Below, one piece after another: positions 50,855 through 58,638 of a DNA stretch of 64,000 nucleotides; position 1 is the first letter of the stretch, and the number at the start of each line of letters is the position of its first letter. The DNA is taken from contig JADJYH010000024.1 in NCBI GenBank assembly GCA_016719855.1, positions 1 to 64,000 on the forward strand, in the 5' to 3' direction. The stretch comes from Saprospiraceae bacterium. Its GTDB lineage: Bacteria > Bacteroidota > Bacteroidia > Chitinophagales > Saprospiraceae. Both the position numbers and the translations under genes were made by a program. Below the pieces are notes generated by a model, which was not told where the DNA came from, ran no database searches, and saw nothing but the letters and a program-made list of their open reading frames with translations.

Positions 50855-50899
50855 AAACACCGCTTCGCAAAAGCCGGGCACAAACAGGATTTATGGCCC

Positions 50900-51301
50900 A
50901 TGAAAAAGGATATTCCAGAATACAAAGTGGAAGAACTGGCCATCGCCATTTTGCCAAGATTTGAAGAGAACATCCAAGAAGAAGAAATGTGGGATGTTTA
51001 CTTGTTGAACCTGAAAGCGGCGCCGATAGAAAACGTACTGGTAAATTCCAGGGGCTACGGCGAACTGGACGGGGAGCAGATGAGGACGACCATCCTGCGC
51101 CATTTTTTCAACGAAGTTGGCCCGCACCAAGCCCACCTGATTGAGCCTATCCACACCAAGCTGTTCGATATTGCCAACGAATACTGGGTCAGCTTCACCT
51201 ACGACGGCTATATGTACGACAAAAAGTACGTGTTCGTGCGTGGCAGCATCTCGCAAGAAAATTTCACGACCATTCCCGTGCTGCACCGCAGGGGGTTATG
51301 A
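50900..51301 (+). CDS. Conserved unknown protein, 133 residues
   Basis: Soluble protein with no signal peptide or recognised domain. Text includes AIAILPRFEENIQEEEMWDV, YLLNLKAAPIENVLVNSRGY, GEQMRTTILRHFFNEV and EPIHTKLFDIANEYWVSF, ending in beta strands (DKKYVFVRGS). It looks like a small alpha/beta protein conserved in Bacteroidota. Not similar to the flanking genes. Confidence 0.7.
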   Translation: MKKDIPEYKVEELAIAILPRFEENIQEEEMWDVYLLNLKAAPIENVLVNSRGYGELDGEQMRTTILRHFFNEVGPHQAHLIEPIHTKLFDIANEYWVSFTYDGYMYDKKYVFVRGSISQENFTTIPVLHRRGL

Positions 51302-51382
51302 TAAAAGTGGTAGGGCATTGGAGCTGGCCGTGGGTGGGGTCATTGAATGGCTGCCTCGGCAAATCACCGTCACAATGATGTA

Positions 51383-51537
51383 GGGTGAATGTTGAATGAT
51401 AAACCTAACGAACCGAATGATTGGGACATTCGCCATTGAAAGGGGGCAGTGCGTTGTGTCGAATACAAGTCGTTGACTGTTTCAGTTTCCCATATTCTCT
51501 CATTCTTTCATCCTCTCATTCACTCATTCACGCATTG
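51383..51537. repeat. Word hairpin with short 5' arm, word about GTGAATGA
   Basis: 5' arm 51383-51400 (GGTGAATGTTGAATGATA) and 3' arm 51493-51537, a run of CTCATTC/CTCATTCA units. About 90 bases separate them. The 3' arm ends 3 bases before the thioesterase ATG. Confidence 0.6.
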
Positions 51538-51539
51538 AA

Positions 51540-52130
51540 ATGAAGCCTAAAAAAGTAAGCGAATCCGCCGCCGTCATGACCGAAATGGTGATGCCCAACG
51601 ACACCAACCCACTGCACAACTTGATGGGCGGCAACCTGATGCGCTGGATGGACGTGGTGGCGAGCATTGCCGCAGGCAAGCACTGCGAAGCGCATGTGGT
51701 GACGGCTTCCGTTGACCATGTTTCGTTCCACAAGCCCATTGCCCTGGGCGACATCGTGACGCTAAATGCCCGTGTGACCAGGGCTTTCAATACTTCCGTG
51801 GAGATTTATGTGGAAGTTTTTGCTGCCAATATCAAGGGTGGCAACCCAAGGAAGTGCAACCATGCCTACTTCACCTTCGTGGCCTTGGAGGATGAAACCC
51901 ACAAGCCAATGCCCGTGCCACCGGTAATCCCGCTCACCAGTGAGGAGGAGCAACTTTATGAAAGTGCCGCCCGCCGCCAGGGAAGTGCGGATGGTGTTGA
52001 GCGGGCACGAATGAAGCCAGAAGAGGCTTCAGAAATAAGGGCGCTGTTCTCGAGCTTCCAGCCCTGGAAGAGGCTGAAAACCAAGGCCAGCATCACATGT
52101 TCCTGTACATCAGGAACATCAAAAGCATGA
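51540..52130 (+). CDS. Acyl-CoA thioesterase, hotdog fold
   Basis: 196-residue YciA/BFIT-type thioesterase. Text: MVMPNDTNPLHNLMGGNLMRWMDVVASIAAGKHC with the NxLHxxxGG acyl-CoA pattern, VVTASVDHVSFHKPIALGDI, NTSVEIYVEVFAANI and NHAYFTFVALEDE. Two thirds of the way along, the usual hotdog core ends and a variable tail begins. The last 13 codons overlap, on the opposite strand, the 42-aa gene at 52093-52221; the tail TKASITCSCTSGTSKA may not be conserved. Confidence 0.88.
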   Translation: MKPKKVSESAAVMTEMVMPNDTNPLHNLMGGNLMRWMDVVASIAAGKHCEAHVVTASVDHVSFHKPIALGDIVTLNARVTRAFNTSVEIYVEVFAANIKGGNPRKCNHAYFTFVALEDETHKPMPVPPVIPLTSEEEQLYESAARRQGSADGVERARMKPEEASEIRALFSSFQPWKRLKTKASITCSCTSGTSKA

Positions 52131-52221
52131 TGACCAAAACTACGATGCCCACGGTCGTGAAAAACTTTCTGGAATCCCGCTTGTCCAATGAAACATTCCG
52201 CTTTTTGCTTTTAGTTGACAT
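52093..52221 (-). CDS. Small single-pass membrane protein, 42 residues
   Basis: A 42-codon gene reading MSTKSKKRNVSLDKRDSRKF then a hydrophobic span TTVGIVVLVIMLLMFLMY and RNM. The N-terminus is strongly basic and the single helix is typical of a membrane protein with a cytosolic basic tail. ATG 52221, TGA 52093-52095. It overlaps the 3' end of the thioesterase gene by 38 bases in convergent orientation. I have no family name for it. Its codon composition and length argue for a genuine small gene rather than noise. Confidence 0.55.
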   Translation of the reverse strand: MSTKSKKRNVSLDKRDSRKFFTTVGIVVLVIMLLMFLMYRNM

Positions 52222-52331
52222 ATTGCAACAGATTGGATGGTTAATGTTAAAATGCCGTAAAACGTAAAGCCGAAGTTAGGGATTCGGCAAAAATTAGCAA
52301 GCAAAAAATCCGCTTATTTTACGATATAAAA

Positions 52332-52363
52332 CGAAAGCCCCGCCGTACTTGGCAGGGCTTTCG
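52332..52363. terminator. Terminator near the SRPBCC gene
   Basis: Stem CGAAAGCCC / GGGCTTTCG extended by CGCC/GGC(A), with T and A runs on both sides. Confidence 0.85.
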
Positions 52364-52391
52364 TTTTTAAAAGCGCAATTGCGGTGTGCAA

Positions 52392-53419
52392 TCAATTGCC
52401 TTCTATCATGTAGATAATCTTGGTCAGCCATTTCGTCGAATCCTTCTCCGTCATCGGGTCGGTGACGTACTCCTCGATGACCGGCGGTTTCTCCTTCAGT
52501 CCCTTGGCCTTGAGGTACGTTCCGATGGCCTCGTGCGCCGCTTCGAAATTGTCGTAAGGGCCGTAGTAGTCTACCACCAGGGCTTTTGAAGCGGGCACCT
52601 CGAAGGTCTTGAGGCCGGCCCCAGCTACGGCGGTGCCCTTGCCAACGGGGATGGCCACAGCCATGTCGGTGGTCTTGTTTTCCACATCCCAAGTGTAGTA
52701 AACCCCGGCGGGGCTACCCGCTGGCTGCATTTTAGACTTGCCAAGCAGGTTCATTATTTTTCCGAGGCGCTCCGCAAAGAACGTGGATTTCATTACTTCG
52801 TCATGGGTGGTTTTCTCCCGGATGCCGAGGTAGGTTTGGCCGGGGAAGTCCATCGGCTTCACCTCGTAACTGCCTGTGGCGGCGGGGGCTTCTGTTGATT
52901 TCTGCTCGGCCATTTCCTTGAGGCCGGCGAGGCCATCTTCGAGCATCTTGTCCATCATGCCGCCCATCAATAACGCCCATAAGGTTGGATGGCCAAGATG
53001 CATCAAAGGACATGCCCCAGTAGGCTTTGGTGCCGGCACCTCACCATCTTCGAGCTTGAACCAGGACTCGCCGCCGCCTTGGCCTTCAAACTCCAATCTT
53101 GAACTTCACGGATGTAGGTGGAGTGGACTCGGTGATGGTCTGCGTGCCGTTGCCCGATTTTTCAGAAGTCCAGTTGCTTACTTGGCCTGCGCCAGAGGCT
53201 ACCTCGTTGTAGGTGTTTTGGATGGTTGGGTCTTCTTTTTCCAAGGCCCCAAGTTTCCTGTGTTTTCAAGTCGTTGACGATGCCAAAGACAACTTCCTTT
53301 GATGCGTTGATGTCGGTGCTGCGCTCGTACTCGAAGTGCTTGGGCATGAAGGCAGCTGCCACAAGTGCCAGTACCAACAAAGCCAACAGGACAATGCCGA
53401 TTTTTTTCAAGATTTCCAT
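52392..53419 (-). CDS. SRPBCC-GyrI-like two-domain protein (five indels)
   Basis: Bacteroidota membrane-anchored protein: N-terminal signal or anchor (MEILKKIGIVLLALLVLALV), SRPBCC/START-like domain (PKHFEYERSTDINASKEVVF, GIVNDLKT, then in other frames NTYNEVASGAGQVSNWTSEK, AYWGMSFDASWPSNLMG), MMDKMLEDGLAGLKEMAEQ, and a C-terminal GyrI-like domain (VKPMDFPGQTYLGIREKT, VVDYYGPYDNFEAAHEAIGT, EEYVTDPMTEKDSTKWLTKI). To join these, five single-base changes are needed (two missing near 53225-53240, extra G near 53098, missing G near 53055, extra G near 52980). The sum gives 342 residues. The density of indels suggests a bad consensus patch. Confidence 0.8.
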
Positions 53420-53463
53420 AATGCAAGTTTAGTTGGTGAAAATATTTGTTTCAAAATTCGACA

Positions 53464-53471
53464 CAAATGTA
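53464..53471 (-). promoter_or_regulatory. Bacteroidota -7 box (TACATTTG) of the SRPBCC gene
   Basis: TAnnTTTG match on the minus strand, 44 bases before the start. The rest of the 375-base spacer to 53794 holds only the word hairpin at 53641. Confidence 0.45.
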
Positions 53472-53640
53472 ATTTATCGAAAACAATTTGTGCATACCAA
53501 TTTACTTGTTTTCCCAAGTTTTTTATCAAAAAGACCAATGACCGACAACTGCGTGCCTGTTTTGCGAGGTCGTCTATGGTTTTATGAATTTTTTAGCCTC
53601 CATATCTTTTCGGAAGCCATTACTTTTGTCCGCTTTTAAA

Positions 53641-53789
53641 TAGAGGTTAGACAATAGACTTTTGATTGTGAGTGCCTACTATTGGTAAATTTTTGATCCC
53701 CCGCCCCGTTGAAACTTATTCCTTGGTTTGGGCACATTGGCTGCAATTCTATTGTCTAAAGTCTATCGTCTAAAATCTAAAAGTCTTTT
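53641..53789. repeat. Word hairpin, word about TAGACTTTAGACAATAGAC
   Basis: 5' arm 53641-53667 (GGTTAGACAATAGACTTTTG) and 3' arm 53746-53789 (ATTGTCTAAAGTCTATCGTC). Same word as at 8301, 45 kb away. The 3' arm ends 5 bases before the arginine decarboxylase ATG. Confidence 0.85.
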
Positions 53790-53794
53790 GTGAA

Positions 53795-55198
53795 ATGATA
53801 CATAACCGCTATTTCGACCTGATTGACCAGACCTTCTACTTTCCGCAGGAAGGTTTCGATATCGAAGATGGCAAGCTCGTTTTCAACGGCGTTCCGCTGA
53901 TGTATTTGATAAAAAAATACGGGACGCCACTCAAGTTGACCTACTTGCCCAAGATTGGAATGCAGATAAAGCGGGCCAAAAACCTTTTCACAAAAGCCAT
54001 GAAAGCCAGCGGCTACCGGGGCAAATACAACTATTGCTACTGCACCAAAAGCTCACACTTCAGCTATGTGGTGAAGGAGGTGCTGAAGCACGACGTGGAG
54101 CTGGAGACTTCCTCGTCGTTCGACATTGACCTGCTGCGCCGCCTGTTCGAGGAGGAGTTCATTGACAAGGAAACCATCATCGTCAACAACGGCTTCAAGA
54201 CCCGTGAGTATGCCGAGAAGATTTGCAGCCTCATCAACGAAGGTTTCGAGAACGTCATTCCCGTACTGGATAACAAGATGGAACTGGATTTTTTCGAGGA
54301 AATGGTGAAAGGAAAGTGCAACATCGGCATCCGGGTAGCGACAGACGAGGAACCAAACTTCGAGTTCTACACCTCCAGGCTGGGCATTCGAGCGGCAGAG
54401 GTCATCAACTACTGCAAGGAGCGCATTGCGAATAACCCGAAGTTTGAGCTGAAAATGCTCCACTTTTTTGTGGACACAGGCATCAAGGACTCCATCTACT
54501 ACTGGGGCGAGCTGAAAAAAGCCGTGAAGATGTACTGTGAACTGAAAAAGGTCTGCCCAACTTTGGAGGGCCTGAACATTGGCGGCGGTATGCCCATCCG
54601 CAACTCGCTCGGCTTCGAGTTCGATTACACGTACATGGTGCGCGAAATCGTCAACCTCATCCTTGAAGCCTGTCAGGAGGAGGAGATCCAGGAGCCAGAT
54701 ATTTATACCGAGTTCGGCAAGTACACTGTGGGCGAGAGTGGGGCCATCATCTTCTCCGTGATTGGCCAAAAGCAGCAGAACGACGCTGAGGTGTGGTACA
54801 TGATTGACAACTCGCTCATCACCACCATGCCCGATAGCTGGGGCATTGCGGAGCGCTTCATCCTGCTGCCCATCAACAAATGGTACAACGAATATCGCCG
54901 GGTGAACATCGGCGGCCTGAGTTGCGACAACTCGGACTACTACAACTCGGAGGTACACGAGAGCCAGGTTTACCTGCCGGTCATCGAGAAAAAAGACACG
55001 GAACCGCTCTACCTCGGCTTCTTCCACACGGGCGCCTACCAGGACGCCTTGAGCGGCTACGGCGGCATCAAGCACTGCCTCATCCCATCGCCGAAGCACA
55101 TTCTGATTTACAAGGATTCCAAGGGAAATATCGTGGACAAGCTTTACAAGGAGGAGCAGAAGCCGGAGGATATGCTTCGGATATTGGGATACATTTGA
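53795..55198 (+). CDS. speA: Biosynthetic arginine decarboxylase-type PLP enzyme (Bacteroidota form)
   Basis: 467-residue fold-type III PLP decarboxylase (alanine racemase-like barrel). The PLP lysine is in YNYCYCTKSSHFSYVV (about residue 87); further: HDVELETSSSFDIDLLRR, NIGGGMPIRNSL (phosphate site), EFGKYTVGESGAIIFSV, and the second-subunit Cys/Asp region LSCDNSDYYNSEVH and LGFFHTGAYQDALSGYGGIK. This short 465-residue SpeA is the Bacteroidota type that makes agmatine for polyamine synthesis. Convergent with the epimerase gene across a word hairpin. Confidence 0.87.
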   Translation: MIHNRYFDLIDQTFYFPQEGFDIEDGKLVFNGVPLMYLIKKYGTPLKLTYLPKIGMQIKRAKNLFTKAMKASGYRGKYNYCYCTKSSHFSYVVKEVLKHDVELETSSSFDIDLLRRLFEEEFIDKETIIVNNGFKTREYAEKICSLINEGFENVIPVLDNKMELDFFEEMVKGKCNIGIRVATDEEPNFEFYTSRLGIRAAEVINYCKERIANNPKFELKMLHFFVDTGIKDSIYYWGELKKAVKMYCELKKVCPTLEGLNIGGGMPIRNSLGFEFDYTYMVREIVNLILEACQEEEIQEPDIYTEFGKYTVGESGAIIFSVIGQKQQNDAEVWYMIDNSLITTMPDSWGIAERFILLPINKWYNEYRRVNIGGLSCDNSDYYNSEVHESQVYLPVIEKKDTEPLYLGFFHTGAYQDALSGYGGIKHCLIPSPKHILIYKDSKGNIVDKLYKEEQKPEDMLRILGYI

Positions 55199-55357
55199 GG
55201 ATTTCGGATTTACGATTGCGGATTTCGGATTGGGGCAGTGCAAAATCCTGGGTCTTAATGTTTACCCAAACCATGCAATGGGCTTAACGAGGTTTCGGTT
55301 TTGTGGTAGTGCGGGGCTGCAATCCGCAATCGCAAATCCGAAATCCGCAATCGTCAC
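55197..55357. repeat. Word hairpin, word about GGATTTCGGATTTACGATTGC
   Basis: 5' arm 55197-55234 (GGATTTCGGATTTACGATTG) and 3' arm 55319-55357 (GCAATCGCAAATCCGAAATC). About 85 unremarkable bases lie between. The 3' arm overlaps the last bases of the reductase gene. Confidence 0.85.
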
Positions 55358-56349
55358 AGCCAGCCCTGCTCCTTGTACCAAGCCAAGGTCTCTTCCAGCC
55401 CCTCCTCCATATCATACTGTGGCTGAAAGTTGAGGTCTTCTTTTAGCGGCTCGATATCGCATTTCCAGTTGAGGCTTTCGAGGATGCGCACCTTTTCGAG
55501 GTTGAGCGGTGGGTAGCTGCCGCTGAGTTTGCCAGCCTGCTCCAGCACCCAGGCGATGCTGCGGACAAGCGTGACCGGGATGTGAAAACGAAGCGTTTTT
55601 TTGTTTAAAATCTGCTTCGCCGTCTTGCCAATGTCCCACTGGGCGTAGTAGCGGCCATCGGAGATGAAGTAGCTTTTCCGTGAAACCTCCGACGAAGTGG
55701 TGGCATCGAGCACCGCCCGCACCAAGTCCTTCACGTACACAAAGGCCAGGTGCTGCCGCCGAAAGCCGATATAGCCCTCCACATTTCGGTTTATCATTTT
55801 AAAAAAAGTGAGGATTTCCTTCTCCCGTGGGCCATAGACGCCCGTCGGGCGGATGACGACGTAGGGGAAATCGTGCAAACTGGCTAGGTAGCGCTCGGAG
55901 GCAAGTTTTGCTTCGCCGTAGGCATTGATAGGCCGGGGGGTGTCCTCTTCTTTTAAAAAATCGGTGAGGTCCTTGCTGGGCACCGGGCCATAGCTGGCGG
56001 CGCTGCTGATGTAGGTGAATTTATCCAACTGCTCCCCGGAAGCCTCGATGGCCTCCACGAAGTTTTTGGTGTACTCAAAGTTCACCCGCATATAATCCGA
56101 AAGCTTGGGTGCCGAAACCACCCCGGCATTGTGGATGACGTAGTCGAATTGCTTGCGCTTCATCAGGATGGACATTTGGTCCTTGTCCTCAAAGTTTAGC
56201 TCCACGAAGTTGATGCGTTCATCCTGCAAATACTCCCGGCTGCTTGACTTGCGTATGCCGGCGTACACGTCAAGGTCGCGCCGCAGCGCCTCCTCCACGA
56301 GGTGGCTCCCCACGAAACCCGATGCGCCGGTGATGAGTATCTTTTTCAT
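55354..56349 (-). CDS. NAD(P)-dependent epimerase/dehydratase, candidate ceramide reductase (CerR-like)
   Basis: 331-residue extended short-chain dehydrogenase. NAD-binding ILITGASGFVGSHLVEEALR (residues 4-23); SSAASYGPVPSKD with the catalytic Ser; YGEAKLASER with the Tyr-x-x-x-Lys pair; VVIRPTGVYGPREK. The C-terminal region is like the NDUFA9/steroid-dehydrogenase group. In Caulobacter a similar enzyme (CerR) reduces 3-keto-ceramide in sphingolipid synthesis; the context here is an operon with serine palmitoyltransferase, so this is the best reading. It overlaps the preceding acyltransferase by 4 bases (ATGA), showing coupling. Confidence 0.8.
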   Translation of the reverse strand: MKKILITGASGFVGSHLVEEALRRDLDVYAGIRKSSSREYLQDERINFVELNFEDKDQMSILMKRKQFDYVIHNAGVVSAPKLSDYMRVNFEYTKNFVEAIEASGEQLDKFTYISSAASYGPVPSKDLTDFLKEEDTPRPINAYGEAKLASERYLASLHDFPYVVIRPTGVYGPREKEILTFFKMINRNVEGYIGFRRQHLAFVYVKDLVRAVLDATTSSEVSRKSYFISDGRYYAQWDIGKTAKQILNKKTLRFHIPVTLVRSIAWVLEQAGKLSGSYPPLNLEKVRILESLNWKCDIEPLKEDLNFQPQYDMEEGLEETLAWYKEQGWL

Positions 56350-57470
56350 ACAGCCAAAGCTTTTTCGTACATCCGGTAGCGTTTGTAGGGTACCATGCCG
56401 ATACTCTCCACGCCTTTTTTCATCATTTCGTTGCTATCCAATATCCAAGACGCCTCGCCGTGCGTGATTCCCTTTTCGGCGCTTTTGGCGATGGTATTGG
56501 CATAAAAAACACCTTCGATGCCCATGCGGCGGTACTCAGGCAGCACGCCTAGCAGGATGATGCGAATGAGCTTGATTTTACTTTTTTGAAACAGCAGCTT
56601 GAATATGCCGAACGGCAGCAGGCGCCCCCGCTTGATGGTTCGGGTGATGGTGTTGATATCCGGCACCGCTAGTGCAAAGCCGACCAAGCGACCATCGTGC
56701 TCTGCAAGAATGGCGAAATCGGGGTCAATGACCATCTTCATTCCATCGGCCATGTGGTTGAACTCAGCGTCGGTCGGCGGCACGAAGCCCCAGTTACTGT
56801 CCCAAGCACCCTTGTAAACTTCCCGCACCGAGCCAAGCTCCGCCTTAAAATTTTTCATTTTCAAATTGCGGAAAGTGATTCCTTTGTTTGCCAGCCGGTC
56901 TTGTATCTTTTGAGAAAGCTCCAATGATTTTTTATTGGCAGTTTCGTGGATGCCGAAATAAGCAAGCATGTCCATCTGCTTGCGAAAGTTATATCGCTCC
57001 AAAAAGTCGGCGTAATAGGGCTTATTGTAGGTCATCATCACCACAGGCGGGCTATCAAAGCCCTCCACGAGCAAGCCAGCAGTATCGTTTGTGCTGAAGT
57101 TGGCGGGGCCGATGACGTTGTTCAGCCCCTCGTTTTTCAGCCAATTGCAAGCGGTGTCAAGCAGGAGCTTCGCCACATCGTAATCTTCAATCACATCGAA
57201 AAAGCCAAAAAAGCCCGCATTTGCGTCAGCAAATTTATTGTAGTTGTTGTTGCGGATGGCAGCGATTCGGCCCACGATTTTGCCATTGCGCAGCGCCAAG
57301 TAGAGTTGTGCCTTAGAATGCTGAAAAAATGGGTTCTTCTTATCATCGAGCAATTCCTTTTGCCCCAGAAATATCTCAGGCACGTAATTGGGGTCGCCCT
57401 CATACAATTGGTGGGGAAAGTCGATAAATCGTTTCTTGTCACCCCAGCTTTTGACTTCTTTTATTTCCAT
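56346..57470 (-). CDS. GNAT-fold acyltransferase, candidate bacterial ceramide synthase, copy 1
   Basis: 374-residue cytosolic protein with a GNAT-like fold. N-terminal: FIDFPHQLYEGDPNYVPEIF, PFFQHSKAQLYLALRNGKIV and GRIAAIRNNNYNKF. C-terminal: FAILAEHDGRLVGFALAVPD (strand pair of the GNAT core) and LLGVLPEYRRMGIEGVFY, the acetyl-CoA pyrophosphate loop in R-R-x-G form. This is the family type of bacterial ceramide synthase (bCerS). The gene lies between a paralogue and the CerR-like gene, all on one strand. Function is inferred from context and fold. Start at ATG 57470, with TTG 57476 as alternative. Confidence 0.75.
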   Translation of the reverse strand: MEIKEVKSWGDKKRFIDFPHQLYEGDPNYVPEIFLGQKELLDDKKNPFFQHSKAQLYLALRNGKIVGRIAAIRNNNYNKFADANAGFFGFFDVIEDYDVAKLLLDTACNWLKNEGLNNVIGPANFSTNDTAGLLVEGFDSPPVVMMTYNKPYYADFLERYNFRKQMDMLAYFGIHETANKKSLELSQKIQDRLANKGITFRNLKMKNFKAELGSVREVYKGAWDSNWGFVPPTDAEFNHMADGMKMVIDPDFAILAEHDGRLVGFALAVPDINTITRTIKRGRLLPFGIFKLLFQKSKIKLIRIILLGVLPEYRRMGIEGVFYANTIAKSAEKGITHGEASWILDSNEMMKKGVESIGMVPYKRYRMYEKALAV

Positions 57471-57510
57471 TAACAATGACTTGATCTGCTTGAAATTTAA
57501 GTGCGGAACT

Positions 57511-58620
57511 TCAAAGCTGCTTGATAAAGCATCTTCTGCGCTTGTGCATCCTGGGGTTGTAATCTTTCCAAATAGCCTGCACTTGGGAGTTGTTTTCCAA
57601 TTCAGGGTTTGTTTCCACCTTCACGATGCCAAATCGCTGGTAGGCTTTCAATATTTTTTCAAATATCATGATGTGCACGCCTTTCCGTTGGTACTCCTTG
57701 TCTATGGCTATCAGGTAAAAATCAGCCCGGTCATTCTTTCGAAGCGCTTTTAGGATATGAAAGAACCCAAAAGGAATGAGCCTGCCTTTTGCTTTTTGGA
57801 CGGCGATTGAGAGCGAGGGCATTGTCAATCCAAATGCTATAACCCCGCCTTCTTGATTGAGAATGATGGATACAAAATCAGGCTTTATGAAGGTGAAATA
57901 CTGCTCGGTATAAAACTTTATCTGCTTTTCCGTTAGCTCCACAAAGCCGTAGAGGTCGCTGTAAGCGCTGTTCAACAACTTGAAAATCTGAGGGGCATAA
58001 GTCTTGAGTTCTGACCGGGTGGCTTCCAAGTGCCTAAGGCCAAAGCGTTCTGCCACCTTCGCTGCGAACTCGCTCATACGCTCCGGTATTCGCTCCGGCA
58101 CTTTGATTTCATATTCTACCCAATCAGTACTTTTTCGGTACCCGCTCGCCTCCAAATGAGCCTGGTAATAGGGGTGATTGTACAAAGTGGCGAAAGTTCC
58201 GAGTTCTTCAAAGCCTTCTACCAAGAGGCCTTCCTTGTCCATGTCGGTGAAGCCCAATGGCCCGTGTATTTGAGTTGAGCCTTGTTGTCTCGCCCATTCC
58301 TCCACCGTTGTTATCAAAGACTTGAAGACCTCGGGGTCATCAATAAAATCAAGCCATCCAAACCTGGCATAAGCTTTACCTGTTTTTTTGTTCTCTGCAT
58401 GGTTGATGGTACCAGCGATTCGGCCCACTACCTGGTCGTTTCTTTTTGCTATCCAATAACACTTCTTGCAATGCTCGAAAGCCGGATTTTTTTTCAATGT
58501 CACTATCTCATCATAAATGATGGGAGGCACCCAAAAAGCATTGTCCGAGTACAGGCTAAATGGGAATTTGATGAACTTCATCAGATCCGACCTACTTGAA
58601 ACTTCCTGAACTATGATCAT
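57511..58620 (-). CDS. GNAT-fold acyltransferase, candidate bacterial ceramide synthase, copy 2
   Basis: 369-residue paralogue of the gene at 56346. Shared features: FIKFPFSLYSDNAFWVPPII, PAFEHCKKCYWIAKRNDQVV, GRIAGTINHAENKK, GPLGFTDMDKEGLLVEGFEE, and FYLIAIDKEYQRKGVHIMIF as the acyl-CoA loop (Q-R-K-G). The two share order and length but are clearly diverged. It starts 18 bases after the serine palmitoyltransferase stop. One of the two may use a different acyl chain, or the pair may act together; the sequence does not decide. Confidence 0.75.
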   Translation of the reverse strand: MIIVQEVSSRSDLMKFIKFPFSLYSDNAFWVPPIIYDEIVTLKKNPAFEHCKKCYWIAKRNDQVVGRIAGTINHAENKKTGKAYARFGWLDFIDDPEVFKSLITTVEEWARQQGSTQIHGPLGFTDMDKEGLLVEGFEELGTFATLYNHPYYQAHLEASGYRKSTDWVEYEIKVPERIPERMSEFAAKVAERFGLRHLEATRSELKTYAPQIFKLLNSAYSDLYGFVELTEKQIKFYTEQYFTFIKPDFVSIILNQEGGVIAFGLTMPSLSIAVQKAKGRLIPFGFFHILKALRKNDRADFYLIAIDKEYQRKGVHIMIFEKILKAYQRFGIVKVETNPELENNSQVQAIWKDYNPRMHKRRRCFIKQL

Positions 58621-58638
58621 CCTAATCTATTGACCGTC

